The position numbers and the translations under genes are program-made. Source: Lactarius indigo (lineage: Eukaryota; Basidiomycota; Agaricomycetes; Russulales; Russulaceae). Taken from it: a DNA stretch of 64,000 bases. Under the pieces are notes generated by a model. The model worked only from the letters and a program-made list of their open reading frames with translations, ran no database searches and was not told where the DNA came from. Shown piece after piece: positions 1 through 11,424 of this stretch (position 1 is its first letter; each line of letters starts with the position of its first letter). The DNA lies in contig JAFKAC010000001.1 in NCBI GenBank assembly GCA_025766275.1, positions 992,001 through 1,056,000 of the forward strand, read 5' to 3'.

Positions 1-3000
1 TAGCGTAACGAGTAGTCCTTGGTGCTATTAAGATAAGCCAGGACATACTTGGCTAGGCGTAAATGCTGAGGTGAGGGGTTGGAAGCGAATTGGCTAAGGC
101 GCGCAACAGCGAAGGAAATATCAGGTCTGCTTCCAATCTGCGCATATAGCAGAGACCCAATAATCTGTTGATACTTCTTAATCTCAGAAGTAGAGGCCTG
201 ATCTGTGTACTTGATCAAGTGTGCCTCGGCGCCAGAGGGAAGAGGGGTATATACTGGATTGGAATCAGACATTCCAAAGCGTTCCACTACATTGCGGATG
301 TAGTCTGACTGGTTGATTTCCATGGTGCGATTAGCACGATCTCTGGTGATGTTAACACCAAGATAGGACTGGATCTCTCCCAGATCGGTCATCTCATATC
401 GACTAGATAGAGAGGCCTTCAGATCTTTAATCTTTGATAAGGAACTTCCGAGTATAGTGATGTCATCTACATATAAGATCACGAAAAGTGTATCACCCCC
501 CTCTTGAAGATGATACACGTATACTCCTGCATCAGAGTACGTCCGCGTGAAGCCTAGGTCAACTAGGACCCCATGGAACTGCACATTCCATGCGCGGGAA
601 GCTTGTTTCAGGCCATAGAGGGCCTTCTGTAGCCGGCACACAAGGTGCTCGGAGCCAGCTGTGACGAAACCGACTGGTTGCTCCATATAAATTTCTTCCT
701 CCAGTTCCCCATGAAGGAATGCTGACTTGACATCCATCTGGTGAATGTGCCAGTCTTCAAGCGTAGCCAACGCGAGAAGGAGTCGCAAGGACTCAAAGCG
801 GGCAACTGGGGAGAAAGTTTCGTCAAAATCCACCCCCTCTAGTTGGGTGAACCCTTTTGCCACTAGCCTAGCACGAAAGCGTCCATCTGCTTTCTTCTTA
901 AACACCCATTTACACTTAACCACCTTCCTTCCTTCAGGAAGGGGTTCAAGCCTCCAGACATCAAGCTTGTCGAGAGCGTCCAGTTCATACTGGCACACTT
1001 CAAGCCAATCGACAGCTTGGTCAGACTCCATGGCTTGCTTAAATGTCTGCGGGTCCTTGTAGCCAGGAACCTCGGCAGCATTCAGCAGGTCCATCATTCC
1101 CAGCCTACTGCTCCCAGGCACAAATTCATCATTCTCCTCTGTGTAGTAGTGAGGATTTGTGAATCGTACCCTTGTCCCACGCCTTGGGCGAGGAGGTGAG
1201 ATAACTTGCCCATTCCTCGGAGATCTAGGTGTTTCCCTAGGAGGAGAGATATCCCTATTGAAGTTGGGGGCAGGGATTGGGGCAGTTACTACAGGCGGTC
1301 TCCCTTGCGATCGAGTGCGAGGGTGCCTTGGAGTTGTAGGAGCTGGGGCTTGGGAGGGAGGAGTGTGATATATTGTCTGGTCGGCGGGGTTTGGAGAGGT
1401 GTTTGGGGGTGTGCTAGGCTGTTGTTCGGGTACTGCGGGCACCTGGACAGGTGGTAAGACAAAGACTGGTGTCTGAGGTGCCGCAGGGGCAACAGCTGGC
1501 GTAGGCTGACTAGGCACTACAAAGAATATCTCACCAGCAACAGCAGCCCCTTTAGCAGGTTCGCCGGACACGGGAGAAGTGATAGGTTGATTGGAATGAC
1601 TAGTCAGGTCACTCAGGGATGGGAAGGTAGCTTCGTCAAATGTAACATCTCGTGAAGAGACGAAGCACCGGCTATGTCTATCCCAGAGTTTGTAACCCTT
1701 TGAATTGGGTTCATAGCCCACAAATACGGCTTCCTTTGATTTAGGGTCTAATTTGCGCCGATTGTGTTCTGGTACATGATAGTAGGCTTTGCAGCCAAAT
1801 ACTCTAAAGTAAGAGACATCTGGGACTGTACCATCCCAGAGCTCCAGCGGAGTTTTCCACTCATTAGAACGGGTGGGAGTGCGATTATAGATGTGCACTG
1901 CAGTTTGAACTGCTTGTTCCCAAAAGCCGAGGCTAAGACCTGCATGATGAAGCATGCTGGTGCCTTTTTCCATGATGGTGCGGTTAAACCGCTCGGCTCT
2001 CCCATTCTGTTGTGGGGAATAAGGCATCGTAAGCATATGCTCAATCCCTTCCTCCAGAAGAATGTCTTTAAGGACATTGTTGACATACTCGCCACCACGG
2101 TCCGAGTGTAAGGTTTTAATGGGCTTATTTTGTTGTTTTTCAGCCCATGCCTTGTAGTGTAAGAAGGCACCTGTGAACTCGTCCTTAGACTTCATAGGGA
2201 TGACTACTGCTGCTTTTGAGAAGTCATCTATGAAGGTGGCGAAGTATTTGTTGCCCTGAATAGAGTTACTCTGTAATGGGCCAACAAGATCACTGTGCAC
2301 AAGTTCAAGGGATTCTTGTGCACGCTTCTGAGAGGGAGGAAAAGGTTTGCGGGTGGACTTGCCAAGTTCACACCCATGACAGGGACCTTCTTCCTCAGGG
2401 GATTCATCTATGTTAAGTCCTTTTACGGACTTCGGAGCATATCTTTGGAGCGCTTCTTTGGACATATGTCCCATGCGCTGATGCCAGACATCAAGGCTAG
2501 CAGATGCAGTTGCTTGGGCGTTTACTTTATGATGCCCATCAAGCCAATATAGGCCTGAAGCCTTGTGTCCTTCCGCAATGGTTTTCCCATCATACCTTAT
2601 GGCAAAGGTAGTTGCATCAAAACTTATTATGGCCCCCTTAGCTGTTAGGGCAGGGGTGGACAGTATACGCGAGTGCGTATTAGGAAGGTGCAGCACATTG
2701 GAGATTTTTAGGTCATACCCAAAGTTGGTATGGATTGTTACTGTTCCAGTACCAACACTCCTTAGCAAGGAGTTATCTCCTAGAAGTACTTCAACACCTT
2801 TGTGAGGGGTGTAGGTGTCGTAGTCTTCTATGTGGGGTGTAAAATGTGCTGACGCCCCGCTGTCCATCATCCATTTTGTTGCAATCTGGGTACTATGTGT
2901 ACCCATCGTGTAAAGGGAAACCTGAGGTACTTCATGTACCTCCTCTATTTTGCCAGAGCCGTTGACTATAGTAAATAGTCGGCTCTTTGGTACAGGTATA

Positions 3001-3914
3001 CTATTTAACCTGTTTGCCGGAAGTGAGTCCGGCACCTCCACTACGGTATTCTGGGCAGCTTTTGCCCGCTGTCCTGCCTTCCCCTTCTTCGCATTCTCCT
3101 GGTCCCGTTTGAGTTTGTAACATTCTGGCTTTTTATGGCCAGGCTTTTTGCAGTAATGGCAGATTATGTCCGAAGACACAGAGCTGCCCGATGGCCGCGC
3201 CTCATGAGCGTGAGGGGCCGAAGATTTCTTAACGGGGGCGACCTTGTTGTAGGACGCCACGGGACCGGCGAGACGAGATTCCTCATTGATGAACCTGTTG
3301 ATGAGGTCCTGAGGTTGGAGGTTAGAGGGGGGGCCAGAGGCCAGAATGGTACCAGCTATGGTGCTGTAAGATGGGGGAAGTGCGTCTAAAAGAATGAAGG
3401 ACATTTGCATGTCCGAGACGGGCATCCCTTGCTCCACCAGGGTGTTCCTCAGGTCCAGCATTTTTTGGAGCTGAGGCAGGAAGGGGCTACCTTCCTGAAG
3501 CTTGGTGTTTGCCAAGCCCACCCAAATATTGAAGGTGGCCATAGAGCCAACCTGACCATAGAGGTTCTCCAACTCCACGAATTTGTCATGGACCGTTGGG
3601 AAGATGTGGGAGGAGTGAATTCCAGAAAGTACCTCCGTTGTCACTGATAAAAATAAGAGGCCAGTGATGACCTCTTCTTGTTTTGCCCAGAGGGCGAGGA
3701 TGGCAAGACCTTCATCTGTAGGGCCAGTGGGCCCCACAGCGCCTGCTGCAAGGGGGGGATGTTGGGGCACGGAGGCAGGAGCACCATGTGTAAGGTGCCT
3801 GCTGCACCCATTCATCAACATGAGGGAGGTGAAGGTGGCAGACCAGGTCTGCCAGTTGGTGCCATCCAACTTGGCGAGGGTGATGGAGGGAGGAAAGACA
3901 AGGTGGAAAGACAT
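1..3914 (-). CDS. copia gag-pol polyprotein, partial (C-terminus outside window)
   Basis: The start ATG is at 3912-3914, matching the start of the complete copy at 52958-52960. About 1,304 of the expected 1,467 codons are inside the window: gag, a CCHC zinc knuckle, the aspartic protease, the GAG-pre-integrase zinc region, the integrase and most of the reverse transcriptase. The final 160 or so codons, with the end of RNase H, lie to the left. The third catalytic residue of integrase (codon complement 1992-1994) is Glu here, unlike the other copy, where it is Lys. I saw no in-frame stop in the parts compared and no net indel, but did not check every codon. If it is open to its end, this copy is the better candidate for a functional polyprotein. 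Confidence 0.85.
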   Translation of the reverse strand, partial: MSFHLVFPPSITLAKLDGTNWQTWSATFTSLMLMNGCSRHLTHGAPASVPQHPPLAAGAVGPTGPTDEGLAILALWAKQEEVITGLLFLSVTTEVLSGIHSSHIFPTVHDKFVELENLYGQVGSMATFNIWVGLANTKLQEGSPFLPQLQKMLDLRNTLVEQGMPVSDMQMSFILLDALPPSYSTIAGTILASGPPSNLQPQDLINRFINEESRLAGPVASYNKVAPVKKSSAPHAHEARPSGSSVSSDIICHYCKKPGHKKPECYKLKRDQENAKKGKAGQRAKAAQNTVVEVPDSLPANRLNSIPVPKSRLFTIVNGSGKIEEVHEVPQVSLYTMGTHSTQIATKWMMDSGASAHFTPHIEDYDTYTPHKGVEVLLGDNSLLRSVGTGTVTIHTNFGYDLKISNVLHLPNTHSRILSTPALTAKGAIISFDATTFAIRYDGKTIAEGHKASGLYWLDGHHKVNAQATASASLDVWHQRMGHMSKEALQRYAPKSVKGLNIDESPEEEGPCHGCELGKSTRKPFPPSQKRAQESLELVHSDLVGPLQSNSIQGNKYFATFIDDFSKAAVVIPMKSKDEFTGAFLHYKAWAEKQQNKPIKTLHSDRGGEYVNNVLKDILLEEGIEHMLTMPYSPQQNGRAERFNRTIMEKGTSMLHHAGLSLGFWEQAVQTAVHIYNRTPTRSNEWKTPLELWDGTVPDVSYFRVFGCKAYYHVPEHNRRKLDPKSKEAVFVGYEPNSKGYKLWDRHSRCFVSSRDVTFDEATFPSLSDLTSHSNQPITSPVSGEPAKGAAVAGEIFFVVPSQPTPAVAPAAPQTPVFVLPPVQVPAVPEQQPSTPPNTSPNPADQTIYHTPPSQAPAPTTPRHPRTRSQGRPPVVTAPIPAPNFNRDISPPRETPRSPRNGQVISPPRPRRGTRVRFTNPHYYTEENDEFVPGSSRLGMMDLLNAAEVPGYKDPQTFKQAMESDQAVDWLEVCQYELDALDKLDVWRLEPLPEGRKVVKCKWVFKKKADGRFRARLVAKGFTQLEGVDFDETFSPVARFESLRLLLALATLEDWHIHQMDVKSAFLHGELEEEIYMEQPVGFVTAGSEHLVCRLQKALYGLKQASRAWNVQFHGVLVDLGFTRTYSDAGVYVYHLQEGGDTLFVILYVDDITILGSSLSKIKDLKASLSSRYEMTDLGEIQSYLGVNITRDRANRTMEINQSDYIRNVVERFGMSDSNPVYTPLPSGAEAHLIKYTDQASTSEIKKYQQIIGSLLYAQIGSRPDISFAVARLSQFASNPSPQHLRLAKYVLAYLNSTKDYSLR

Positions 3915-4901
3915 TTGAGATGTTTATATATCTGGTTCTGAGGAGCAGTCAGAACCAGCTCAGATCTTGGTAGAGAAAGTAATGGTCCAGCCATAGGAGC
4001 GCTATACTCCATAACACATATGGTGTCATGCCTCAAGTATGTGCGACTTGGTATAACTATATAGTGGAATCATTGTACTGATGGCTGCCTTATACTAAGA
4101 TCCACAAAGCCCAAATGTTACTATGGGTAATAGTCATGCAACAGCTTTGTTGGCTTCGATGGAATAGGAGCTTTTGGTCCGGCGAAGGACTACTAAGTCT
4201 CTGTATCCCTCAGCTTTACAGCCTTGATGCTGGGGCTACTAAGGATCTATAGTAAAGGGTAGTACCCTAGAGAGGAGCCAACAGCGAGTTCAAGAGACAG
4301 TGATAGGGATCAACTCCCATAACAACTGAATCTTCCGTCTGTGGAGTCTCTAGAACAGACCATTAAGGGTCTTGGTACTAAGTAACTAGACTAGTGATAC
4401 ATGCTATGCAGCGAATCCTGCACAAAGGGAGCGAATACTTCTCCTAGCAGAGGTCTAGTCATAGCTACTATGTATAGTACTAAAGTAGCGTCTCCTAGTT
4501 GTATCAGAGGGAAGGACTTCTGGGTTTGACTATTAACCAGGCCTTCACACCCCTTAAAGTGACCCAGGTATTAACCGAGTATCACCCAACCATTAGAGAG
4601 GCCTATAGCCGCAAGGGTCTTCCCCTATTGGCCTATGAAAGCACTTCCGGACGAAAACCGGGTAAAGAAGATATAGTAGTGCGCACAGAGGAATTTGAGG
4701 TTATTATGAACCTCTCATGAGAACCTCCTTAAGAGGCTAGCCAAAATGGCACATGACCGAAGTCATGGTGGACAAGAAAGGAAGGGTGTGTCGAAAGAGG
4801 ATAGAGGATGCTCACAGAAGATGGTGATGACAAAAAATATGTGGTCGGCTGAGTGAGCAGGTTGACACAGGTAGATCTGATGAGAGCAAGTTAGTTATTA
4901 G
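3915..4901 (-). other. copia copy 1 untranslated leader
   Basis: About 1 kb between the primer-binding site and the start codon. It is nearly identical to the leader of the second copy (52961-53951). Only short reading frames are present and none is recognisable. Such a long leader may hold packaging signals or an intron, but nothing in the sequence proves either. Confidence 0.7.
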
Positions 4902-4919
4902 GCGTCAGGGCCCATAACC
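4902..4919 (-). promoter_or_regulatory. primer-binding site matching initiator tRNA-Met anticodon arm
   Basis: Directly inside the 5' LTR, the plus strand reads ...GGGCCCATAACC before the LTR starts with TGTTGAAG. This matches the anticodon arm of eukaryotic initiator tRNA-Met (CAU anticodon flanked by GGGC and AACC), not a tRNA 3' CCA end. Drosophila copia uses the 5' half of initiator tRNA-Met in the same way. The match is seen; the priming mechanism is inferred from that precedent. Confidence 0.75.
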
Positions 4920-5461
4920 TGTTGAAGCGCAGAACTAACAAGCAAAGGATAAGCTTGAACAGCTAAAGATAGACAAGTTACTTCAGAGGTAGAAGGAACT
5001 CTAATACCATTACTACACACCTAAAGATAGACAAGTTCTATAGAACGTCTTATAAGTAAAAGGTGAAATGAGTAAGGTAAAGGAAAGAACTTACACTTCA
5101 GAGGTAGAAGGAACTCTGAAGTGTAAAGGCGAAAACAGCAGTCCTTATATACAGGACGCTTAGCTAATAATGGTCTGTGCGCACTGGTGACCCAAACACA
5201 ATACAGGTGGTCTGTGCGTCAGAGGGAGAAACGCCATTGGATGGCAAAGAACAATAGCTGCCTAAAGCAGACAAGTCCGGTATCTTAACTATAGAAGAAC
5301 AATAAGAACCATATATGGATCTATTAATAAAGATAAACAAAAGCGGTCCGTATGAGTCCGGAGTGTCCATAAGTCCATAAGGGACAGATACTGTATATAG
5401 TATGTGGGCTGACTCAATCAGATCCCACGAGACATGTGACTTTAACAGTCGCATCTCAACA
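4920..5461 (-). repeat. 5' LTR of copia copy 1
   Basis: 542 bp, reading TGTTGAAG...TCTCAACA on the plus strand. It is related to the LTRs at 47671-48208, 53968-54505 and 34606-35146 but diverged, with small length differences, so it belongs to an older or different sub-lineage from copy 2. Confidence 0.92.
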
Positions 5462-5770
5462 AACAGCTTGCGAAGAAAAGTTACTACTATCCGCATCCGC
5501 CCCCAACTCACATTGTCCCTTCGTCTATCACCGCGAAGAATATGCCATACGGACGGAAGATATTTAGTCCTTCAAGTTGGCCCCGGGTTCCCCGGGTCTT
5601 GCAGATCAATGGGGGAAATACATTCCTCTGCCTGGGCCAATATCTACCCCAGCCACATTCTCGAAAGATTGGGCCATTGAAGATTCTGGATTGAGTCTAT
5701 ATTGTGGAGAGTAAAATCTGGGAGATGGAATGCGCTAATGGTGACCAGTGACTAGCGACTGCTCTCAGGG
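5462..5770. other. unassigned spacer between copia copy 1 and hAT element
   Basis: Roughly 310 bp with no recognisable gene or repeat. Near its right end there are several CAGTGAC/GTGACTAG motifs like those inside the neighbouring hAT terminus, so part of it may belong to that element. Confidence 0.4.
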
Positions 5771-8412
5771 CAGTGTTGTGCCAGTCAGTGACTAGTCGTG
5801 AGAGTCAGGAAAGTCATCTGACCATGGGGTCAGTGACCGCAAATGACCGTGACTGTTCCCACGCCTACATCAGTTAGTGAGGTAATCGGTGTCACCCAAT
5901 TCGACAATTAATTTGTATGCATAAAAAACGAAGTCGTGTCGCGCGTGCATACTAGACAACGAATATACTATCCAGAGCGTGATCAATCTCTACGTCAACA
6001 CCTTCCACTCCTGCTGGGTCCGAGTTGAGGAGCTCATAGAGCTCCAGTTCCTCGTTTAGGCTCCGAGACGCGCTGCGTTCATGTAATGATATCCAATTTT
6101 TTTCTGCGTGGTTAAAAAGGTCGACAATCGTAATTGAAATGGTTGATGGCATTTGTCCGTCCCCGTCGTCATTGTCGTAGTCTGATTGCCTGCCGAAAGA
6201 CTCTGTAATGCGATTAAAATCGTCAGTCTCACCATCCGACAACTGCTGCAACATGGGATCAATATCCATTGCAATGTCTCCTGCTTCATCGTCCAGCAGC
6301 GGCGGGGTGAGGAGGGACTCCAGTTGACCTGAGGAGGGACTTGCTCGTGATGTGGTCCTGTAGAAGCGCTTCAGCCGCTGTTTGGTATCGCCATTGCGCA
6401 CGTGTTCATCGCGTATGTGCATTTTCAGTTCCGCGAGTGAGGTGAGGGTGGACTTTCCTAGATGATTCCTGAGCTTTGTGAGAGTGTTGCCGAAGACGCT
6501 GAACAACCGCTCGCATGAGGCAGAATTAGGACAAATGGACAAGATGTGAAGTGCGAGCTTAAAGAGTGGTGTTGGGGGGGAGCTGGCAGTGATGGGAACC
6601 ATTCCCTCATATAGCTCAACCGGATCCGGGGACATGCCATTAGCCTGCGCCCTATCTTTGATGGGACCAGCATACGCTGCCAAGTCGCCGCCATGCTCGC
6701 TGAAGTAGTCCTGGATGTTTGTGAAGAGTGTGTTTATATTGGCGGACAGCTGGTCGGGGGACTCGGTGATGGAGAAGAAGCGTTGATACAAACGCTTCAG
6801 CAGCGTAAACACGCCAGCTCGTGTGAGGAACGAAACTCGAGGAGAAAAGGCGGCGGCTTTGACAAACGGATTTAAAAGAATGGCTGCAATGAAGATGTCC
6901 TGGTCTGCTTTCGCCCACCGCTTCTCGATGCTGTCGAGAATAGCTGTACATCCGATGGCATTGTCGGGGTCTTGATCCATGATTTCGCGATAATATATGC
7001 TGAGGGAGCCAAACGTGAGCAAGATCTGATCCAAACGACAGAATGCCGCTTGGGCCACATTTGCGGCTCTCGCAAGGGGTTCAAGATGCGTCTTGAGGCT
7101 GTATCAAAAAATATTAGACCGATACCACTGATCTCGGATTGACGTACCGAGCTAATGAGTGCCAGAAAGTGCTGTCCTCAATGACTGCTTTCATTTCACA
7201 CGCCTTTCGTTTATTTGCTGCTGTCAAGCCCGGAGAGATGAAGACCTGTTGATCGGATGAAGCCATTGTGTCTTGAGTAATGAGGGTTCAGAGAGGGAGC
7301 TCGAGCTCGAGCAGACACTTGAAGGCAAGGTAGTGTGCTGTCCACCTTGTTAAGACCGCGCGAATCACAGTAAGCGGCGGCCGTCCGTTTTGCGTCTGAA
7401 TCTCCCGAAGGCGGGCAAGGACGTATGTCTTGCTGCGTAGCCAGCTGATGAGATCTGAGGCCATCTTGCTATGCTTGACATATATCGACTCGGCCTTGAA
7501 GTAGTCCCCGACAATGAGGTTCACCTTTGAAACGATTGTGTCAGTATAACGAAGAATATAAATAAATAAAAAGTCAAACCTGGTGCGCAAAACAGTCAGG
7601 GCATACAAGGTGTGGAAAACGCGCAAGTAGTAGCTTTCGTGCTTTTCGAGATTCGCCAGATGCATCTGTCGTGAACGTGACAACAGTGACCTTCCATTCT
7701 GACTGAAGACGCTCGAGTACTTCCACCATTAGATTATATAGATTGTTGGCCGTCTTTTTTCATTAGACGCGTCATGAACATTCACTGTATGGACCTAGTT
7801 CTAGTCAGATACAGTGTGCTCGTCGTAATAAAAGCGCCATACCTTCTTATCAACCATGATCATAAACGCGATGTAATGATGGAAATTTTCGCCTGTCCAG
7901 CCATCGCACGAGGCAGTTGCGTTCTTGCCACTTACCCGTTGCTTTGCCTTCTGTTGTAATTCGTTGAGTGTTCGCGGCAGAAGACGTTTGGTAAGAACTT
8001 TTTGACTTGGCGACTTGGCCTGCGGAACAAAGTCGTTGCAAAAATCCAGCCACTCTGGGTTTTCCACCCACGAGAGCGGAAATCCCGCCGCTGCAGTGAT
8101 GCGTGTGATTCGTTCCTCAAAGCGCGCCTGTTGTATGTCTGACCAGGTCGGTTCGGCGAGTGCTTGAGGGTTAAGTGAAGAGGGACGAGACGCGCCGCAT
8201 CGAGATTGAGATTGAGATTGAGATGGGATTTGCGGGAAGTTGAAGGGAGAGGCACCGCGGCTAGACGATGAGGTGGAGATAGAGGAGGCAACAGAGGGCT
8301 CTCGTTCAAAATCAGAATAAGATCCCCTTGATACGACCGAGAGGGTGTACGGGGACTGGAAGGTCTCAGAAGGTGTTTGAACATGGAACGCAGGTAGTTG
8401 ACCCGGATACGG
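5771..8412 (-). mobile_element. hAT-family DNA transposon, truncated at the KDZ junction
   Basis: The element holds a minus-strand hAT transposase gene. CAGTGTTGTGCC at 5771 is a plausible terminal inverted repeat for the left end, followed by CAGTGAC subterminal motifs. The partner end and any 8-bp duplication were not found, because the coding sequence stops at 8412, a few bases from the inverted terminus of the KDZ element. The left boundary is tentative; membership of the hAT superfamily is secure from the protein. Confidence 0.75.
5952..8412 (-). pseudogene. hAT transposase (5' truncated, one in-frame TGA)
   Basis: Four exons can be read on the minus strand: 8412-7843, 7753-7580, 7524-7148 and 7098-5952, with introns of 89, 55 and 49 nt that have GT...AG ends and keep the frame. 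Exon 1 is Ser/Gln-rich and then has the hAT catalytic-core motif CDGWT. Exon 2 carries the TTDASGESRKARK segment. The last exon ends with the hAT C-terminal dimerisation region (NSASCERLFS), followed by an acidic tail. A TGA at 7288-7290 breaks exon 3 in a region that is otherwise open on both sides, and the expected residue is probably Arg (CGA). No start codon or BED zinc finger is present: the frame meets a stop at 8413-8415, where the KDZ terminus begins. It is non-functional as it stands. Confidence 0.88.
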
Positions 8413-8418
8413 TCACAT

Positions 8419-8560
8419 AATGATTGATGGTGACTTCCATCATTCATGGGCCAACCGACGGTGAGAGTCTTAGATATGTCATGGGCTAGCCGACGTCGGC
8501 CGACGCCCAAGATTCCTTCCAAGATTCATGGGCCAGCCGACATCGGTTCGGACAGACGAG
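8419..8560. repeat. left terminal inverted repeat of KDZ element
   Basis: About 140 bp made of three diverged sub-units built around GGGCCAACCGACGG, GGGCTAGCCGACGTC and GGGCCAGCCGACATC. Its reverse complement aligns along its full length with 24938-25080, at roughly three quarters identity by eye with only one or two gaps. It starts with AATGAT, seven bases from the broken hAT reading frame. Confidence 0.8.
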
Positions 8561-8696
8561 ATTTACAAACAGCTCCGTAGTAATCATGCAATGGTGACTT
8601 TTTATGGCTTCCGCATCTGAGAGATATGATCGGACACTGTACCAAATAGAATGTGTGCTTGACATCTGAGAGGTAAACACAGAGATGTTATCAAAC

Positions 8697-9105
8697 ATGG
8701 TCTGAGGTAGAATCTCGGACACATTCCATTGATCACTGTCCGAGGTACAATCTCGGACGTATTCCATTGATCACTGTCCGAGGTACAATCTCGGACGTAA
8801 TCCATTGATCACCGTCCGAGGTAGAATCTCGGACATGTTCCATTGATCACCGTCCGAGGTAGAATCTCGGACGTGTTCCATTGATCACTGTCCGAGGTAC
8901 GATCTCGGACGTGTTCCATTGATCACTGTCCGAAGTAGAATCTCGGATGTGTTCCATTTATTACTGTCCGAGGTTGAATCTCGGACGTGTTTCATTGATC
9001 ACTGTCCGAAGTAGAATCTCGGACGTATTCTATTAATTACCGTCCGAGGTAGAATCACGGACATGTTCCATTGATCACCATCCGAGAGTTAATCTTGGAT
9101 GTGTG
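8697..9105. repeat. left 38-bp palindromic array
   Basis: About eleven tandem units with a 38-bp period. Each has the core GTCCGAG-N7-CTCGGAC and a spacer ending in ATTGATCA. The core is a near-perfect inverted repeat. Several units carry CpG decay variants (TCTGAG, TCGGAT, ATCACGG). Repeats of this kind just inside a transposon end are typical transposase or accessory-protein binding sites; that role is inferred. Confidence 0.9.
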
Positions 9106-9361
9106 AGTAGTGTGCTCCAACCATATCTATCAGCAGGACAACTTGGAAGAGTGATATGAATCACAGTCTGACAGAAAATTAGAAATGATATTATGTAGCC
9201 AGTCCACAGTTCAGATATAGATAGCCAATATATGTAGCTATAGAGTGTACAGTTTAATTCTGTCTCTCAAGGTAGCCCGGACCAATCCTCTGTGAACCCC
9301 TGCCAGTGTCCATATTCCTTCACAACTGTCAGAATGCTGTGTGAGATGTAGAAAGATAGTC

Positions 9362-11424
9362 TTACTTGGCTTTATCTGACTTCTTGATCTGCCGCTTGCC
9401 CAGACTGTGAGAATGAGGTGGTTGGTCCTCTGACATATGTCCAGATGTAGAGGCTAAAGTGCTCCCATGGTGAACTTGGAGGAGTGCCATCCTCTGGCCT
9501 GGTGTATCTTGATGGGTTGACAGTCCTCTGGCTAGATTACTTCCAGTGTGAATAGAATGGCTAACTATCAAAAGCATTTGTGACAGTACTTACCTGGGTC
9601 TTGTGTCAATTCAGTGGGTGCCGTCTCAGAGGGTGGAGCATTACTGCCATGTGCACCATGGAGGTATGCTATATAAGCAGATGAGTGGAAGTCTGCACAT
9701 GGAAGCAATGGCCAAACCCACAGGAGTGTTGTGGGACAGATGGAGGCTCTGGACATTCAGTAGACTCTACTCCTACTCTGGCTGGATGTTCAGTATTGGA
9801 TTTGGAAGGACCCTTCTGCACTGCATGCAGAGAAGGCAGTATTTGTAGCGGTGATGACTCCGGACTAGGATGATCAGAGATCTTGTTCAAGTCTCTAGCA
9901 AAGTCCTCTTCTTCTTCATCTGGATTAGAGGTGGAAGGAGTCTGGCACCATCTCCGAGTTGGTAGATGTTCGGAGGTCTTCTCCGCTTCAGCAAGCAGCT
10001 CACATGATGGGTTCCAGATGAGGGGAGTCAGTCCATCTTCCTTCCACTGCCTCCAGTAGATCAAAAGGTCATGGACATCATCCAATCGTATTTTTGATGG
10101 GTCTGCCCATTGAAATCCAGGTGGATAACACTCTTCCTCTATCCAGGCAGTAGGAGCTGTGGATAGCTTTGCCCAAGGGATGGTCAGATTACGCTTGCCA
10201 GAGATGAACCCTAATGCACATATCCACATAGGTGACTGAATACAATATATATTGTGGAGACCACTCACTAATATGGGCAGTACAATAGTCCCTAAGCGCT
10301 GTTTGAACCACCTTGGCTTGATGTCCACCACCCTTGACAATGGATGGAATTTCTGGTTCCCCTGTCACATCAGTGGTGATTTGGACAGGGGCCTTGAGTG
10401 TCCTTGCATGGTTCTTCTCAGCACCCTGATCATCGTCTGTATCACTTATGAGATAATCATATATGTTGATGAATGCATTCCAAACCTGGCCCAAAGCACT
10501 GCCTGCCATATTTCTTCCATTTATCCCAGAGCACAGAGGTCCTCCAGTTAGGACAGAAGTCTCCGAAATCAAGTCCTTCATCTACACCAGCATTCCACTC
10601 ATCCCTGTGAATAGAACAGTTAGTGTCCGGCCAGCAATGTAACATAAACAACATACATTGAAACCTGCGGAGTTCCATCCTCCTTCTGGTATGCAAGGAG
10701 AACTATAGACCGAGCTCCACATGTTCTGTAAAGTTGGGTTTGAAAGTCTCTCACTATCCGGCCACGGATAGCAGCCGAAGCCATTCTGGAAGGTGAGTCA
10801 GTGTGATGCATGGAGTGGTGAGACTTCACTTACTTGGCCTGAATGCCCTTCGGAGGGCCATTGTCCGACCATTCTTTAGCAGTCTCCGCAAAGCGCTCCT
10901 GCTCCTCAATTGGTAACTTCTTCCATAACTCAGTGGTTGCCTCCTGGAGTGCACCTAAGAATTCCTGTGTTCCAGGCACAGCTCCGGACATTTCCTCCGC
11001 AAGCACAGTGATGTGTGCCTTATCCTCATGGTAGAAGACATTCCTTGCAGACCACCTCCAAGTGAACTTGATAACCTGACGATGAGGAGGGGAGTAGTGG
11101 TTGTAGAACCACTTTCTGATTTTCTGTAAAGCATATCTATCAGTAGACTTATAAGCATGCATGGAATATCAATACCTGTCTAGCATCTTTCTTATCAAAC
11201 ACAGAGTTGGCAGGCTGCCTCCGATACAGTTCCCCCATAGCCTTCTCCAGAATATTCTTTCTCATCTGTGTATCAGCCTGCTCAAAGTCATCCATATAGC
11301 CTCTAAGAATGGTTGCATCCTGTGGTGTGATTACAAACCCCTCCTTAGTGGGAGGCATTGGTCTGGAGTCTTGGCCAGAGTGAGTAGCAGATGAATCAGA
11401 GTGTTCAGACATGGGTGTAGACAA
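9362..11424 (-). CDS. KDZ cargo gene A: uncharacterised multi-exon protein
   Basis: Spliced minus-strand gene. Strong exons are 11424-11176, 11123-10834, 10785-10657, 10604-10486, 10436-10269 and one starting at 10211. Their introns of 49-57 nt have GTATTG, GTAAGT, GTATGT, GTTTGG and GTGAGT donors, and every junction keeps the frame. Two further exons, with a good GTAAGT donor near 9593, appear to lead to a Lys-rich end at 9362; those boundaries are less certain. The protein starts with a Ser-rich segment, then has an aromatic and basic stretch (KIRKWFYNH) and an alpha-helical region (ELWKKLPIEEQERFAETA). A middle region is rich in Trp and a Glu/Asp-rich part follows. I do not recognise the family. 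It looks like the lineage-expanded hypothetical proteins common in agaricomycete genomes, but that is memory, not a search. No transposase or dioxygenase motif is seen. Confidence 0.72.

Larger units (their letters stand above)
1..5461 (-). mobile_element. Ty1/copia LTR retrotransposon, copy 1 (3' end outside window)
   Basis: A minus-strand copia element made of a 5' LTR (4920-5461), a primer-binding site (4902-4919), a leader of about 1 kb and the beginning of a gag-pol reading frame that runs off the left edge. It is colinear with the complete element at 47671-54505: the two coding regions keep a constant offset of 49046 from position 1 to 3914, so there is no net insertion or deletion between them. 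The 3' LTR and one target-site duplication lie outside the window. The five bases after the 5' LTR are AACAG (5462-5466), the expected duplication partner. Confidence 0.93.
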
